Notes under the pieces: model-generated
Seen by the model: only the letters and a program-made list of their open reading frames with translations
What the model was told of the DNA's origin: nothing
The model's database searches: none
Shown here: positions 1 to 6,535 of the stretch, piece by piece
How the letters are laid out: each line of letters begins with the position of its first letter
Numbering within the stretch: position 1 is the first letter of the stretch
Made by a program: the position numbers and the translations under genes
NCBI GenBank assembly: GCA_005884465.1
Contig: VAZH01000241.1
Span: 1-9,676 of the forward strand
Reading direction: 5' to 3'
Length of the DNA: 9,676 nucleotides
From: Alphaproteobacteria bacterium
Lineage (GTDB): Bacteria > Pseudomonadota > Alphaproteobacteria > Rhizobiales > Xanthobacteraceae

Positions 1-411
1 ATCGTGCTGACCATCGGCTTCATGTCGATCTCACAGGTCGATTTCGACCTCACCAGCATCGCGGCGCTGTTGACGATTCTCGGTTATTCGCTGAACGACA
101 CGGTCGTGATCTATGACCGAATCCGCGAAATGCTGCGGCGTTACAAGAAGATGCCGATGCCGCAATTGCTCAACGAGTCGATCAACTCGACGCTGTCGCG
201 ATCGATCGTCACCCACGTCACGGTGACGCTGGCGCTGTTGGCGCTATTGCTGTTCGGCGGCCAAGCCATTCACAGCTTCACCGCCGTGATGATGTTCGGC
301 GTGGTGCTGGTCGGCACCTACACTTCGATCTTCATCGCGGCACCGATCCTGATCTATCTCGGCGTCGGCACCCACCGGGCAGAGGTGCCGGACAAACCCT
401 TCAAGAAATGA
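1..411 (+). CDS. secF: Protein translocase subunit SecF, C-terminal part (5' end outside the window)
   Basis: SecF works with SecD in the inner membrane as an accessory of the SecYEG translocon, using proton motive force to help pull exported proteins across. The frame is open from base 1, so only the last 136 residues are visible. The diagnostic stretch is AALLTILGYSLNDTVVIYDR (about residues 21-40 of the visible part), the conserved SecF transmembrane segment and cytoplasmic loop, followed by RIREMLRR. Two further hydrophobic segments follow (about residues 71-86 and 93-121: LALLALLLFGG and a glycine-rich VVLVGTYTSIFIAAPIL), matching the C-terminal membrane bundle of SecF. The protein ends in a short charged tail (VPDKPFKK). 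Its TGA overlaps the next gene's ATG (ATGA), which suggests translational coupling. secD would be expected just upstream but cannot be seen. No internal damage is apparent. Confidence 0.95.
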   Translation: MVLTIGFMSISQVDFDLTSIAALLTILGYSLNDTVVIYDRIREMLRRYKKMPMPQLLNESINSTLSRSIVTHVTVTLALLALLLFGGQAIHSFTAVMMFGVVLVGTYTSIFIAAPILIYLGVGTHRAEVPDKPFKK

Positions 412-797
412 CGATGGCGAGCCGCCCGGACGCTCCGCATCTTCCGCGGTCGGCGCCAATCGATGCTTACGGCAATGGCGGTTTTGCTTTCGCCGAGATG
501 TCGCATCGCGGCTCGCTGCTTTGCCTGCCGGATGCGATCTGGGCCTGGCCAGTCGCAAGACCGGAAGAAATCGACAGGGCGTCGCTGGAGCGGGTATTTG
601 CCGCAGCAGATGGCATCGATACGCTGATCGTCGGCACCGGCACCGGTGTCTGGCTGCCGCCATCCGAGCTTCGCGAGGCGTTGCGGGCGGTCAAGGTGGT
701 GCTCGACGCGATGCAGACGGGTCCGGCCGTTCGCACCTACAACATCATGATCGGCGAGCGGCGGCGCGTCGCGGCGGCATTGATCGCGGTACCATGA
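408..797 (+). CDS. Mth938/DUF498 domain protein, NDUFAF3-like
   Basis: This 129-residue protein belongs to the Mth938-like (DUF498) family, whose mitochondrial member NDUFAF3 is an assembly factor of respiratory complex I. The bacterial role is not well defined. Recognisable parts are AYGNGGFAF (residues 20-28), the glycine-rich loop IVGTGTG (74-80), and the C-terminal block MQTGPAVRTYNIMIGE (102-117) followed by RRVAAALIAVP, which is the family signature. Length is normal for the family. The start ATG overlaps the secF stop as ATGA, and the stop overlaps the next ATG in the same way, so three genes form one tightly coupled unit. No signal peptide or membrane segment is visible, so a cytoplasmic location is likely. 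Family assignment is secure; a link to complex I is inferred from the eukaryotic homolog. Confidence 0.88.
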   Translation: MTMASRPDAPHLPRSAPIDAYGNGGFAFAEMSHRGSLLCLPDAIWAWPVARPEEIDRASLERVFAAADGIDTLIVGTGTGVWLPPSELREALRAVKVVLDAMQTGPAVRTYNIMIGERRRVAAALIAVP

Positions 798-1663
798 ACA
801 GCGCGAACGGAGACAAAGCGTCCGCCGATTTCTGCGCCGAGTTGGTGCGCGCCCACGATTTTGCCCGTTACGCATCCACGCTGTTCGTGCCTGCCGAGCA
901 GCGGCGCGCGCTGTTGGCGATCTATGCTTTCAACGTTGAGATTTCCCGCGTGCGCGAGCAGGTGAGCCAGCCGCTGCCCGGCGAGGTGCGGCTGCAATGG
1001 TGGACCGACATGCTGGCCGGCACCGGTCACGGCGGGATCGAGGGCAATCCGGTTGCGGCTGAACTTAAGCTGGCGATGCGTAACTGGCGTTTGCCTGTCG
1101 AGCGGCTGTCGCGGCTGATCGACGAGCATCAGTTCGATCTCTACAACGATCCGATGCCGACCATGGCGGCGCTGGAAGGCTATATCAACGACACCTCGTC
1201 GGCGCTGTTCTCGCTCGGCGCAGGCATTGCGGGACCGCAGTCCAACGAGGTCGAGCATCTCGCGCGTCACGCCGGACTAGCGCAAGGCATGACGCGGGTG
1301 CTGGCGGCATTGCCGCTGGACGCCTCGCGGCGGCAGTTGTTCGTGCCGCTGCAATTGCTCCAGAGCCACGGCAGCTCGATGGAAGAAGTGTTCGCGGGCA
1401 AGTGGACGCCGAAGTTGCGGGCGGCGCTGGATCAGTTGATCGGCGAAGCGCGGGGACATCTGAAAACAGCCTTCGCGCTTCTGGAAAACGCGCCGGCGGA
1501 AGTGAGGCCGGTGTTCCTGCCGCTGGTACTGAATGGGCGCGACCTCGAACGGATGTCGCGCGCGGACAACGATCCGTTCGCGCCGCTTGTCAGATCGCGG
1601 TTTCGGACGCTATGGACGTTGTGGCGGGCGTCGCGGTCGCAATTGTTTAGAGGCGACGGCTGA
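794..1663 (+). CDS. Squalene/phytoene synthase family protein, NDUFAF6-like, probably non-catalytic
   Basis: The 289-residue product has the all-helical squalene/phytoene synthase fold signature: RRALLAIYAFNVEISRVRE (residues 37-55), GEVRLQWWTDML (63-74), DEHQFDLYNDPMPTM (110-124) and LAQGMTRVLAALPLDASRRQ (162-181) followed by LFVP. In true prenyl synthases the first and third blocks carry aspartate-rich Mg-diphosphate motifs (DDxxD / DxxxD). Here the first block reads FNVEISRVRE with no aspartate, and the second lacks the paired acidic residues. This is the pattern of the NDUFAF6 (C8orf38) branch, known in mitochondria as a complex I assembly factor, rather than of carotenoid or hopanoid enzymes. 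The start is the ATG overlapping the preceding stop (ATGA). A role in respiratory-complex assembly is inference; a residual lipid-binding or enzymatic role cannot be excluded. Confidence 0.85.
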   Translation: MNSANGDKASADFCAELVRAHDFARYASTLFVPAEQRRALLAIYAFNVEISRVREQVSQPLPGEVRLQWWTDMLAGTGHGGIEGNPVAAELKLAMRNWRLPVERLSRLIDEHQFDLYNDPMPTMAALEGYINDTSSALFSLGAGIAGPQSNEVEHLARHAGLAQGMTRVLAALPLDASRRQLFVPLQLLQSHGSSMEEVFAGKWTPKLRAALDQLIGEARGHLKTAFALLENAPAEVRPVFLPLVLNGRDLERMSRADNDPFAPLVRSRFRTLWTLWRASRSQLFRGDG

Positions 1664-1697
1664 GTGGGCGTTCCCCGGATGTCACACCAAAGAAGGG

Positions 1698-1799
1698 CGT
1701 CATAGCCGCGGAAAGCGGGTATCCAGTACGCCGCGGCTTCTCGATTCAATCACTCACGCTCTGGAATGCTGGATCACCCGCCTTCGCGGGTGATGACAT
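1698..1799. repeat. Palindromic intergenic repeat with imperfect terminal inverted repeats
   Basis: The left end (from CGTCATAGCCGCGG at 1698, through GCGGGTATCCAGTA at 1715-1728) is an imperfect inverted copy of the right end (GCTGGATCACCCGC ... GCGGGTGATGACAT, 1768-1799). The right end contains a perfect 9-bp stem, ATCACCCGC/GCGGGTGAT (1773-1781 and 1786-1794), with loop CTTC. Ends of the form tatccagta ... tggatcacccgc resemble short repeats common in Bradyrhizobium-type genomes. It sits between convergent genes, 35 bp after the squalene-synthase-like stop, and could act as a bidirectional transcription barrier. The minus-strand kinase-like gene ends inside the right arm. Copy number must be counted in the genome. 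Confidence 0.7.
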
Positions 1800-2904
1800 C
1801 TGTTGACGACCGCGGCACCAAATCCGCCGCCTCAAAATTAAACCGGTCGCGCAAATTCTTGCGCGATTCGAGGATGCTTTTCACGAATGCGCGGTCGGTC
1901 TCGCTCGTCATCAAGGGCTCGATCAGGTCGAGCTGGTTCATCGCGACGAGCTGCAGGATCTCGGTGCGAAGTTTTCCGTCGGCATCGCGCGGCAAGGCCT
2001 GCACCACCTGGATATATTCCGGCGGTTTTGGACCGTGGGCCGCCGCGAGATCGCTACGCAGTTGCGCTTCGAGCGCGGTCCGGTCGGCCTCGACGAAGGC
2101 ATAAAGCCCGACGCCGGTGCGGCGGTCGGCGAAGGCGACGATGGCGGTATCGCGAACGTCAGGATTTTTCCTGATCAGGTCGCTCAGCACCGGCGCGTCG
2201 TTGACCAGCCGCCGGCCGCCGCCTTCGCGATCGGTGAAATTGAACAGGCCGCGCGTAATAGCGCGGTAGACTTTCTTGCCGGTCGCCAGCCAGAGACTTG
2301 CGACGAGGGATTTGCGCGCGAGAATCGTGCGCTCCTTTGGCGTCAGCGCCTCCGGTGCGTAGCTGCGCTTGTGCTTGAGCAGATGCCTGAGATCTTCGTA
2401 AGCCGCAATGCGGAACAGCCGGCCGCGCGTCGTGAAGCAGGCCGCGAGCTGAAAGTCGGTGAGATAGGCGCGGCCGTCGCTGCCGCGCAGCCAGTTCTGC
2501 TCCTTGGCGAGATCGTTATGGCAGATGCCGGCGCGATGCAGCTTGCGCAGCGCCTGCTTGGCGGAACGGAAATAGGCGGCATCGCCAAATGGTTTTGCCA
2601 GATGCAGCGCCACGCCATCGATAAATCCACGCACCAGCGCCTGCCTGCCGGCCCATAGCAATTCGGGCCCGACGTGGAGGCCGCGCGCCCGCGCCAGTGC
2701 GCGGCGTTCGCGCGCGAACAGATGGCGCGCCGGGAGGTAGGACCACCATGGCACCCGATCGAGCCGGCGCAACACCGCATCGACTTCGCCATCAGGGTTG
2801 CGAAAGCGGCCGCGCTCGACGGTGGAAAACACGTCGCGCTTCAGCAACACGCCTTCGGTCCATCGCGCCGAAAGAACCGCGGCGTCATCTTTTGGCAGTC
2901 TCAT
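1774..2904 (-). CDS. Kinase-like protein fused to an ANL (AMP-binding enzyme) C-terminal domain
   Basis: The 376-residue product has two recognisable parts. Residues about 15-230 look like a small protein-kinase-like/RIO-type phosphotransferase: RKLHRAGICHNDLAKEQNWL (120-139) matches the catalytic loop (D131, N137), and LTDFQLA (148-154) matches the metal-binding DFG motif as DFQ. No canonical VAIK lysine is obvious. Residues about 240-315 resemble the C-terminal subdomain of acyl-CoA synthetases: NPDVRDTAIVAFADRRTGVG (247-266), YAFVEA, then LPRDADGKLRTEI (304-316), the A10-like motif with K311. No adenylation core precedes it. A tail of about 60 residues follows and ends in the repeat at 1698-1799. 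The start chosen is the ATG 7 bp after the trmFO stop; a longer reading from 3039 would overlap trmFO by 128 bp. Substrate is unknown; transcription with trmFO is likely. Confidence 0.8.
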   Translation of the reverse strand: MRLPKDDAAVLSARWTEGVLLKRDVFSTVERGRFRNPDGEVDAVLRRLDRVPWWSYLPARHLFARERRALARARGLHVGPELLWAGRQALVRGFIDGVALHLAKPFGDAAYFRSAKQALRKLHRAGICHNDLAKEQNWLRGSDGRAYLTDFQLAACFTTRGRLFRIAAYEDLRHLLKHKRSYAPEALTPKERTILARKSLVASLWLATGKKVYRAITRGLFNFTDREGGGRRLVNDAPVLSDLIRKNPDVRDTAIVAFADRRTGVGLYAFVEADRTALEAQLRSDLAAAHGPKPPEYIQVVQALPRDADGKLRTEILQLVAMNQLDLIEPLMTSETDRAFVKSILESRKNLRDRFNFEAADLVPRSSTDVITREGG

Positions 2905-2911
2905 GACGTGC

Positions 2912-4345
2912 TCACGCCGCCGCTGCCAGGCGCAGGCTGTCGGCAATCCAGCGATCGAGATCCGACAGCGCACGGGCGCTAATCGCCTGCTTCTTCGCCG
3001 CGTTTTTTTCGTTGCCGCGCAGTCGCGTCCCATCCGCATTTCTGGTGGGCGGGGAGGCGAGCGGCGGAAACAGCCCGAAATTGATGTTCATCGGCTGGAA
3101 CGAGCGCGCACCCGGCTCAATGGTCTCGATGTGGCCGCCGGTGATGTGCCCGAGCAGCGAACCGAGCGCAGTCGTGGCGGGGGGCGGCGCCAGCGACATC
3201 GAGCGAGCATCGGCGGCAGCATAGAGGCCGGCCATCAGCCCGATGCTTGCGGATTCGACGTAGCCTTCGCAGCCGGTCATCTGTCCGGCGAAGCGCAGCC
3301 GCGGTTGCACGCGCAGCCGCAACTGGCCGTCCAATAGTTTTGGCGAATTCAGGAAAGTATTGCGATGCAGGCCCCCGAGCCGGGCGAATTCGGCGTTCTC
3401 GAGGCCGGGAATGGTGCGGAAGACACGCTGCTGGGCACCGTACTTCAACTTGGTCTGGAAGCCGACCATGTTGTAGAGGGTGCCGAGCCTGTTGTCCTGG
3501 CGCAATTGCACGATGGCGTAGGGTTTTACGGCCGGATCGTGCGGATTGGTGAGCCCGACCGGCTTCATCGGGCCGTGACGCAGCGTCTCGCGGCCGCGCT
3601 CCGCCATCACCTCGATTGGCAGGCAGCCGTCGAAATAGGGCGTGTTGGTTTCCCACTCCTTGAAATCGGTCTTCTCGCCGGCAATCAGGGCATCGACGAA
3701 AGCACCGTATTGTTCCCTGGTCATCGGGCAATTGATGTAATCGGCGCCGGTGCCGCCGGGACCTGCCTTGTCGTAGCGCGATTGAAACCACGCCACCGAC
3801 ATATCGATGGAATCCCGGTGTACGATCGGGGCAATCGCATCGAAAAACGCCAGCGCGTTCTCGTCAGTAAGCTGGCGGATGGCCTCCGCCAGCGGCGCAG
3901 AGGTCAAAGGCCCGGTCGCGACGATGACGTTGCGCCAATCCTCAGGCGGCAGACCGTCGATCTCGGCGCGACGAATTTCGATCAGCGGATGATCATTGAG
4001 CGCTTTGGTGACGGCGGCGGAAAATCCGTCGCGGTCCACCGCCAGCGCGCCGCCGGCGGGCACCTGATTGGCGTCGGCGGCGCGCATGATCAGCGAGTCC
4101 AGCCGGCGCATTTCGGCGTGCAGCAAGCCGACCGCATTGTTGGCGGCATCGTCGGAGCGGAACGAATTGGAGCACACGAGTTCGGCAAGGCCGTCGGTGC
4201 GATGGGCTTCGGTCATCCGGCCGGGGCGCATCTCATGCAGGATAACGCCGATGCCCGACTTGGCGACCTGCCAGGCCGCTTCCGAGCCGGCAAGGCCCGC
4301 GCCGACGACATGTACGGGTTCAGAAGTCGCTCTGGTGCCTGTCAT
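2912..4345 (-). CDS. trmFO: Methylenetetrahydrofolate-tRNA-(uracil-54-C5)-methyltransferase TrmFO
   Basis: TrmFO is the FAD- and folate-dependent enzyme that makes ribothymidine (m5U54) in the T-loop of tRNA, using methylenetetrahydrofolate as carbon donor. The 477-residue product is full length. It shows an N-terminal dinucleotide-binding motif [13 protein letters not shown] (about residues 13-25), [22 protein letters not shown] holding the first conserved cysteine (C58), ATGPLTS (143-149), [13 protein letters not shown] with the second conserved cysteine (C206), [38 protein letters not shown] and LLGHIT. All are family hallmarks. A GTG two codons upstream (4351) is an alternative start; the ATG at 4345 is preferred, though no strong ribosome-binding site is visible for either. 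The kinase-like gene follows after 7 bp. The upstream DUF1127 gene is separated by a hairpin at 4411-4434, so trmFO probably has its own promoter. Confidence 0.96.
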   Translation of the reverse strand: MTGTRATSEPVHVVGAGLAGSEAAWQVAKSGIGVILHEMRPGRMTEAHRTDGLAELVCSNSFRSDDAANNAVGLLHAEMRRLDSLIMRAADANQVPAGGALAVDRDGFSAAVTKALNDHPLIEIRRAEIDGLPPEDWRNVIVATGPLTSAPLAEAIRQLTDENALAFFDAIAPIVHRDSIDMSVAWFQSRYDKAGPGGTGADYINCPMTREQYGAFVDALIAGEKTDFKEWETNTPYFDGCLPIEVMAERGRETLRHGPMKPVGLTNPHDPAVKPYAIVQLRQDNRLGTLYNMVGFQTKLKYGAQQRVFRTIPGLENAEFARLGGLHRNTFLNSPKLLDGQLRLRVQPRLRFAGQMTGCEGYVESASIGLMAGLYAAADARSMSLAPPPATTALGSLLGHITGGHIETIEPGARSFQPMNINFGLFPPLASPPTRNADGTRLRGNEKNAAKKQAISARALSDLDRWIADSLRLAAAA

Positions 4346-4410
4346 GGCCACAGAGGTAGCGCGTTTCCGGGCGCAGTGGAATGCGGCGCGGGCCTGATCG
4401 CAGATACGAC

Positions 4411-4434
4411 AACGCCCGCGGCGAGGCGGGCGTT
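4411..4434 (-). terminator. Hairpin terminator behind the DUF1127 gene
   Basis: A perfect 9-bp stem, AACGCCCGC (4411-4419) and GCGGGCGTT (4426-4434), encloses a 6-base loop. On the minus strand it lies 24 bp after the DUF1127 stop and before trmFO. The bases after the stem on that strand (GTCGTATCT) are not a real T-run, so it may be a weak or factor-assisted terminator. Confidence 0.55.
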
Positions 4435-4458
4435 ATCCGTTTGTCGGTTTAAAAAAGA

Positions 4459-4590
4459 TCAGCCGTTATAAGTGCCGGCTGCAACGCGCGGAATGTCCGA
4501 GCGATCGAGGCCGATATCGGCCAACTCGCGATCACTTAGCTGGGACAATTCGCTGACATTGCGCTGATAGTCCCGGAACGCCTTGATCAT
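4459..4590 (-). CDS. DUF1127 small basic protein
   Basis: This short protein (43 residues from the chosen start) carries the DUF1127 signature: YQRNVSELSQLSDRELADIG (residues 7-26) followed by LDRSDIPRVAAG. DUF1127 proteins are abundant small basic proteins in alphaproteobacteria. Members studied in Rhodobacter and Agrobacterium have been linked to RNA binding or turnover and to phosphate or carbon metabolism, but no function can be assigned to this one. I place the start at MIKAFRDYQ, typical for the family, with a weak AAGG about 11 bases upstream. The frame is open to an ATG at 4692 (77 residues), but the added N-terminus (MHFWLSCTAAFGLLGDG) does not look like the family. The gene is monocistronic, with a hairpin behind it. 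Confidence 0.82.
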   Translation of the reverse strand: MIKAFRDYQRNVSELSQLSDRELADIGLDRSDIPRVAAGTYNG

Positions 4591-4972
4591 GCGAATGACC
4601 TTGGAGGAAACCTGATCGTTGGAACGAATATAGGACTTGGTTCCATCCCCTAGAAGTCCAAATGCTGCGGTGCAGCTAAGCCAGAAATGCATGGCAATGG
4701 TAAGAAGCGATTAACCGTTCGGCATAGCTGCCCAAAGCAGCAGCCAGCGGTTCCATTTTTGGCTCGTTCTACTTTATGGCCGTTTAATCACGGGATCGTC
4801 ATAAGAGGGATTGAGCGCCAGCGAAATCGCCGGTCACGGAAATTGTAGTCGTCACGGCCCTTTTCAGGTTACAAAAGCCAGTTCCTTATGCGTGATTCGC
4901 ATGCGCTCTTACATGGAATGAATTTCAAGTCATTATTCTCCGTTCAAACAGGCTGCTTAGGTTCCACGAACA
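4591..4972. other. AT-richer intergenic region upstream of the DUF1127 gene
   Basis: This stretch is clearly richer in A and T than its surroundings (for example TTCATTCCATGTAAGAG and TTTAATCACGGG on either strand) and shows no convincing coding frame apart from the possible N-terminal extension of the DUF1127 gene (to 4692). It should hold the DUF1127 promoter on the minus strand and the 3' flank of the lytic transglycosylase gene. A small hairpin GCTGC-CCAAA-GCAGC lies at 4727-4741. I looked for an EcfG-type GGAAC...CGTT promoter and found no correctly spaced pair. Confidence 0.45.
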
Positions 4973-5788
4973 TCAGGGTGCACGGGCGAGCTGGCTTGCG
5001 AAAAATGCGACCGTCCTGGCATAGACCTCGCTCTTGTTCCATTGCTGCAGTACGGCGAAATTTGCGCTGCCGGGCTCCCAGTCCTTGCCGCGCTGCCAGC
5101 CATAGCCCGCGAGGTAGTTCGCTGTCGATGCCAGCACATCGGGCGCGCTGTGCAACAGGTCGCGGCGACCGTTATTGTCGAAGTCCACGGCGAATTTGAT
5201 ATAGGACGACGGCATGAACTGGGTCTGGCCGAGCTCGCCGGCCCAGGCGCCGCGCATTTGCGACGGCGCGAGATCGCCGCGCTCGACGATGCGCAGCGCG
5301 TCCATTAGTTCCGCACGAAAGGTTTCCGAGCGCCGGCAATCGTAAGCCAGCGTCGCCAGCGAGCGTATGGTCGGAAATTTCCCGATATTGGCGCCAAAAT
5401 CCGTCTCCAACCCCCAGATCGCCACCAGCACCTCGCCCGGCACGCCGTAGCTTTGTTCGATGCGGCCGAGCACCGAACCGTATTGTTTCATCATGCTGGC
5501 GCCGCGCGCGAGCCGGGGCGGGACCATGCGGCCTGAAAACTCCTCGAAACTCTGGCTGAAGACGCGCTGTGAACGATCCCGCGAGAGCACCGCCTGGTCC
5601 AACGTCACGCCGTTCAGCCCGGCCGCGATGGCGGATTGCGAAATACCTTTGGCGGCGGCTTCATTTTTGAACTCCGTGAGCCAGGCGTCAAAGCTGCCGG
5701 TACCGCAGGATGCCGCCAGCGCCGAGGCTCCCGGCGCGGTCAGAAAAGCGCTCACCGCGAACGCTCGAAAAAGGAAACGGAGGGTCAT
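4973..5788 (-). CDS. Exported lytic murein transglycosylase, MltB/SLT_2 family
   Basis: The 271-residue product cleaves the glycan strand of peptidoglycan, forming 1,6-anhydro-muramyl ends, and should act in the periplasm. Residues 1-26 form a classic signal peptide (MTLRFLFRAFAVSAFLTAPG, then ASALAAS) with probable cleavage after an AxA-type site; there is no lipobox, so it is probably soluble rather than a lipoprotein like E. coli MltB. The catalytic block is LVAIWGLETDFG with E128 as the general acid/base. Supporting motifs are SFEEFSGRMVPPR (80-92), GKFPTIRSLATLAYDCRR (136-153), GAWAGELGQTQFMPSSY (180-196) and VDFDNNGRRDLLHSAPDVLA (201-220), followed by STANYL. C28 and C151 could form a disulfide. 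No C-terminal peptidoglycan-binding domain is present, so this is the short form. The gene stands alone; no strong ribosome-binding site is seen. Confidence 0.92.
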   Translation of the reverse strand: MTLRFLFRAFAVSAFLTAPGASALAASCGTGSFDAWLTEFKNEAAAKGISQSAIAAGLNGVTLDQAVLSRDRSQRVFSQSFEEFSGRMVPPRLARGASMMKQYGSVLGRIEQSYGVPGEVLVAIWGLETDFGANIGKFPTIRSLATLAYDCRRSETFRAELMDALRIVERGDLAPSQMRGAWAGELGQTQFMPSSYIKFAVDFDNNGRRDLLHSAPDVLASTANYLAGYGWQRGKDWEPGSANFAVLQQWNKSEVYARTVAFFASQLARAP

Positions 5789-5830
5789 CGGAGCTACCAG
5801 CTTTTAAATCGATTTGGCATTTGAGGGGTG

Positions 5831-6003
5831 ATGACCGGCAAGACAAAATCTCCGCGGCAACCGCGGCCAAAACAAGGCTCGAGCGCTGCCGAAGTTCCAC
5901 ACGACGAGGGAGTTCGGTTACACCGGCGACACCAACGACTCCGCGCGTGATGATTAAGCTCGCCGCGAACGGCGGCAAGCTGCAGCCGGAGATCAAGCAC
6001 TGA
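5831..6003 (+). pseudogene. Possible frameshifted remnant of a small protein gene
   Basis: An ATG at 5831, just after GAGGGGTG, opens a lysine-rich peptide (MTGKTKSPRQPRPKQGSSAA, continuing EVPHDEG) whose frame loses protein-like character at about 5905 and stops near 5949. From 5910 the next frame reads EFGYTGDTNDSARDD and stops at 5955-5957. From 5949 the third frame reads VMIKLAANGGKLQPEIKH and stops at 6001-6003. Read in sequence with two shifts, this gives a plausible small hydrophilic protein of about 58 residues. I do not recognise the family. It may instead be chance in non-coding DNA, so confidence is low. Confidence 0.28.
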
Positions 6004-6014
6004 TTTCATATTAC

Positions 6015-6171
6015 GCCGTCGTCCCCGCGAAAAGCGGGGACCCAACCACCAAAGTCAGTGATGGACGAGGTATCGCCCCATGTGGGTTACCAGACATTGC
6101 TCATCACCAACGTGACGGAGTATGGGTCCCCGCTTTCGCGGGGACGACAGGGGGTTTGCGGGGACGACGTT
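6015..6171. repeat. Pair of inverted REP-like palindromes plus a half copy
   Basis: The first unit has stem GTCCCCGC (6021-6028) and GCGGGGAC (6034-6041) with loop GAAAA. The second has the same stem at 6126-6133 and 6138-6145 with loop TTTC, and its flank GGGACGACAGG matches the first unit's CCGTCGTCCCC in reverse. The two units are therefore in opposite orientation, about 85 bp apart, like a bacterial interspersed mosaic element. A third half copy, GCGGGGACGACG, lies at 6159-6170. The second unit sits 30 bp past the stop of the minus-strand acetyltransferase and could act as its transcript end. The 70 bp between the units have no recognisable content. Confidence 0.75.
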
Positions 6172-6175
6172 GAAT

Positions 6176-6454
6176 TCATCCCGCCAGATCCGCAAACTCC
6201 GGATGCTTGCGCAGGTAATCCGCCACGAAGCCGCAGCCGGCGACGACCTTCAATCGATCGGCGCGGATTAATTGCAGCGCGCCCTGCACCAATTCCGAGG
6301 CGATACCGCGGCCGCGTCGCGCGCGCGGCGTCTCGGTATGGGTGATGATGACTGCGCCCGGCGCGAGGCGATAATTCGCAAACGCTACAGCGCCCTCGAC
6401 GTCGAGTTCGAAGCGGCTTTGGGCTTTGTTGTCGCGAACCGATGCTGCAGCCAT
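6176..6454 (-). CDS. Small GNAT-family N-acetyltransferase (Acetyltransf_CG type)
   Basis: This protein of about 92 residues belongs to the short GNAT family (PF14542-like, COG2388), minimal acetyl-CoA-dependent acetyltransferases whose substrates are mostly unknown. Visible features are SRFELDVEGAVAFANYRL near the N-terminus, the HTETP turn, the acetyl-CoA pyrophosphate-binding loop RRGRGIASELVQGAL, and the family-specific C-terminal block AGCGFVADYLRKHPEFADL with its conserved cysteine. The start chosen is the internal ATG at 6454, which has AAGG 8 bases upstream; an in-frame ATG at 6487 would add 11 residues but lacks a ribosome-binding site. It lies 81 bp after the related gene at 6536-6814 on the same strand, probably in one transcript. 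A REP-like palindrome lies behind it. Confidence 0.85.
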   Translation of the reverse strand: MAAASVRDNKAQSRFELDVEGAVAFANYRLAPGAVIITHTETPRARRGRGIASELVQGALQLIRADRLKVVAGCGFVADYLRKHPEFADLAG

Positions 6455-6535
6455 ATTCTCGACCTTGCAAGAATTCCAGTCGGTCATTTAGGCGCGTGAA
6501 GGAGGCGATGCAAACCCGTGCTGCCTCGAGCAGTT

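Noticed and set aside
2035..2658. 207-codon plus-strand frame opposite the kinase-like gene
   Set aside because: Composition is that of an antisense shadow, while the minus strand shows ordered kinase and ANL-type motifs.
2905..3039. N-terminal extension of the kinase-like protein to 3039
   Set aside because: It would overlap trmFO by 128 bp, and the extra 45 residues are Arg-rich shadow sequence of the trmFO 3' end.
3365..4471. 368-codon plus-strand frame opposite trmFO
   Set aside because: It is antisense to an unmistakable TrmFO with all family motifs; its own translation shows no domain.
4591..4692. N-terminal extension of the DUF1127 protein (MHFWLSCTAAFG...) that might look like a signal peptide
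   Set aside because: DUF1127 proteins normally begin close to the MIKxFRxY block, and no ribosome-binding site precedes the upstream ATG.
4693..4972. EcfG-type stress promoter (GGAAC ... CGTT) for the DUF1127 gene
   Set aside because: GGAAC occurs several times on the minus strand, but no CGTT lies at the required 16-18 bp spacing.
6015..6171. CRISPR array
   Set aside because: Only two full palindromes are present, in opposite orientation, with no regular spacers and no cas genes.
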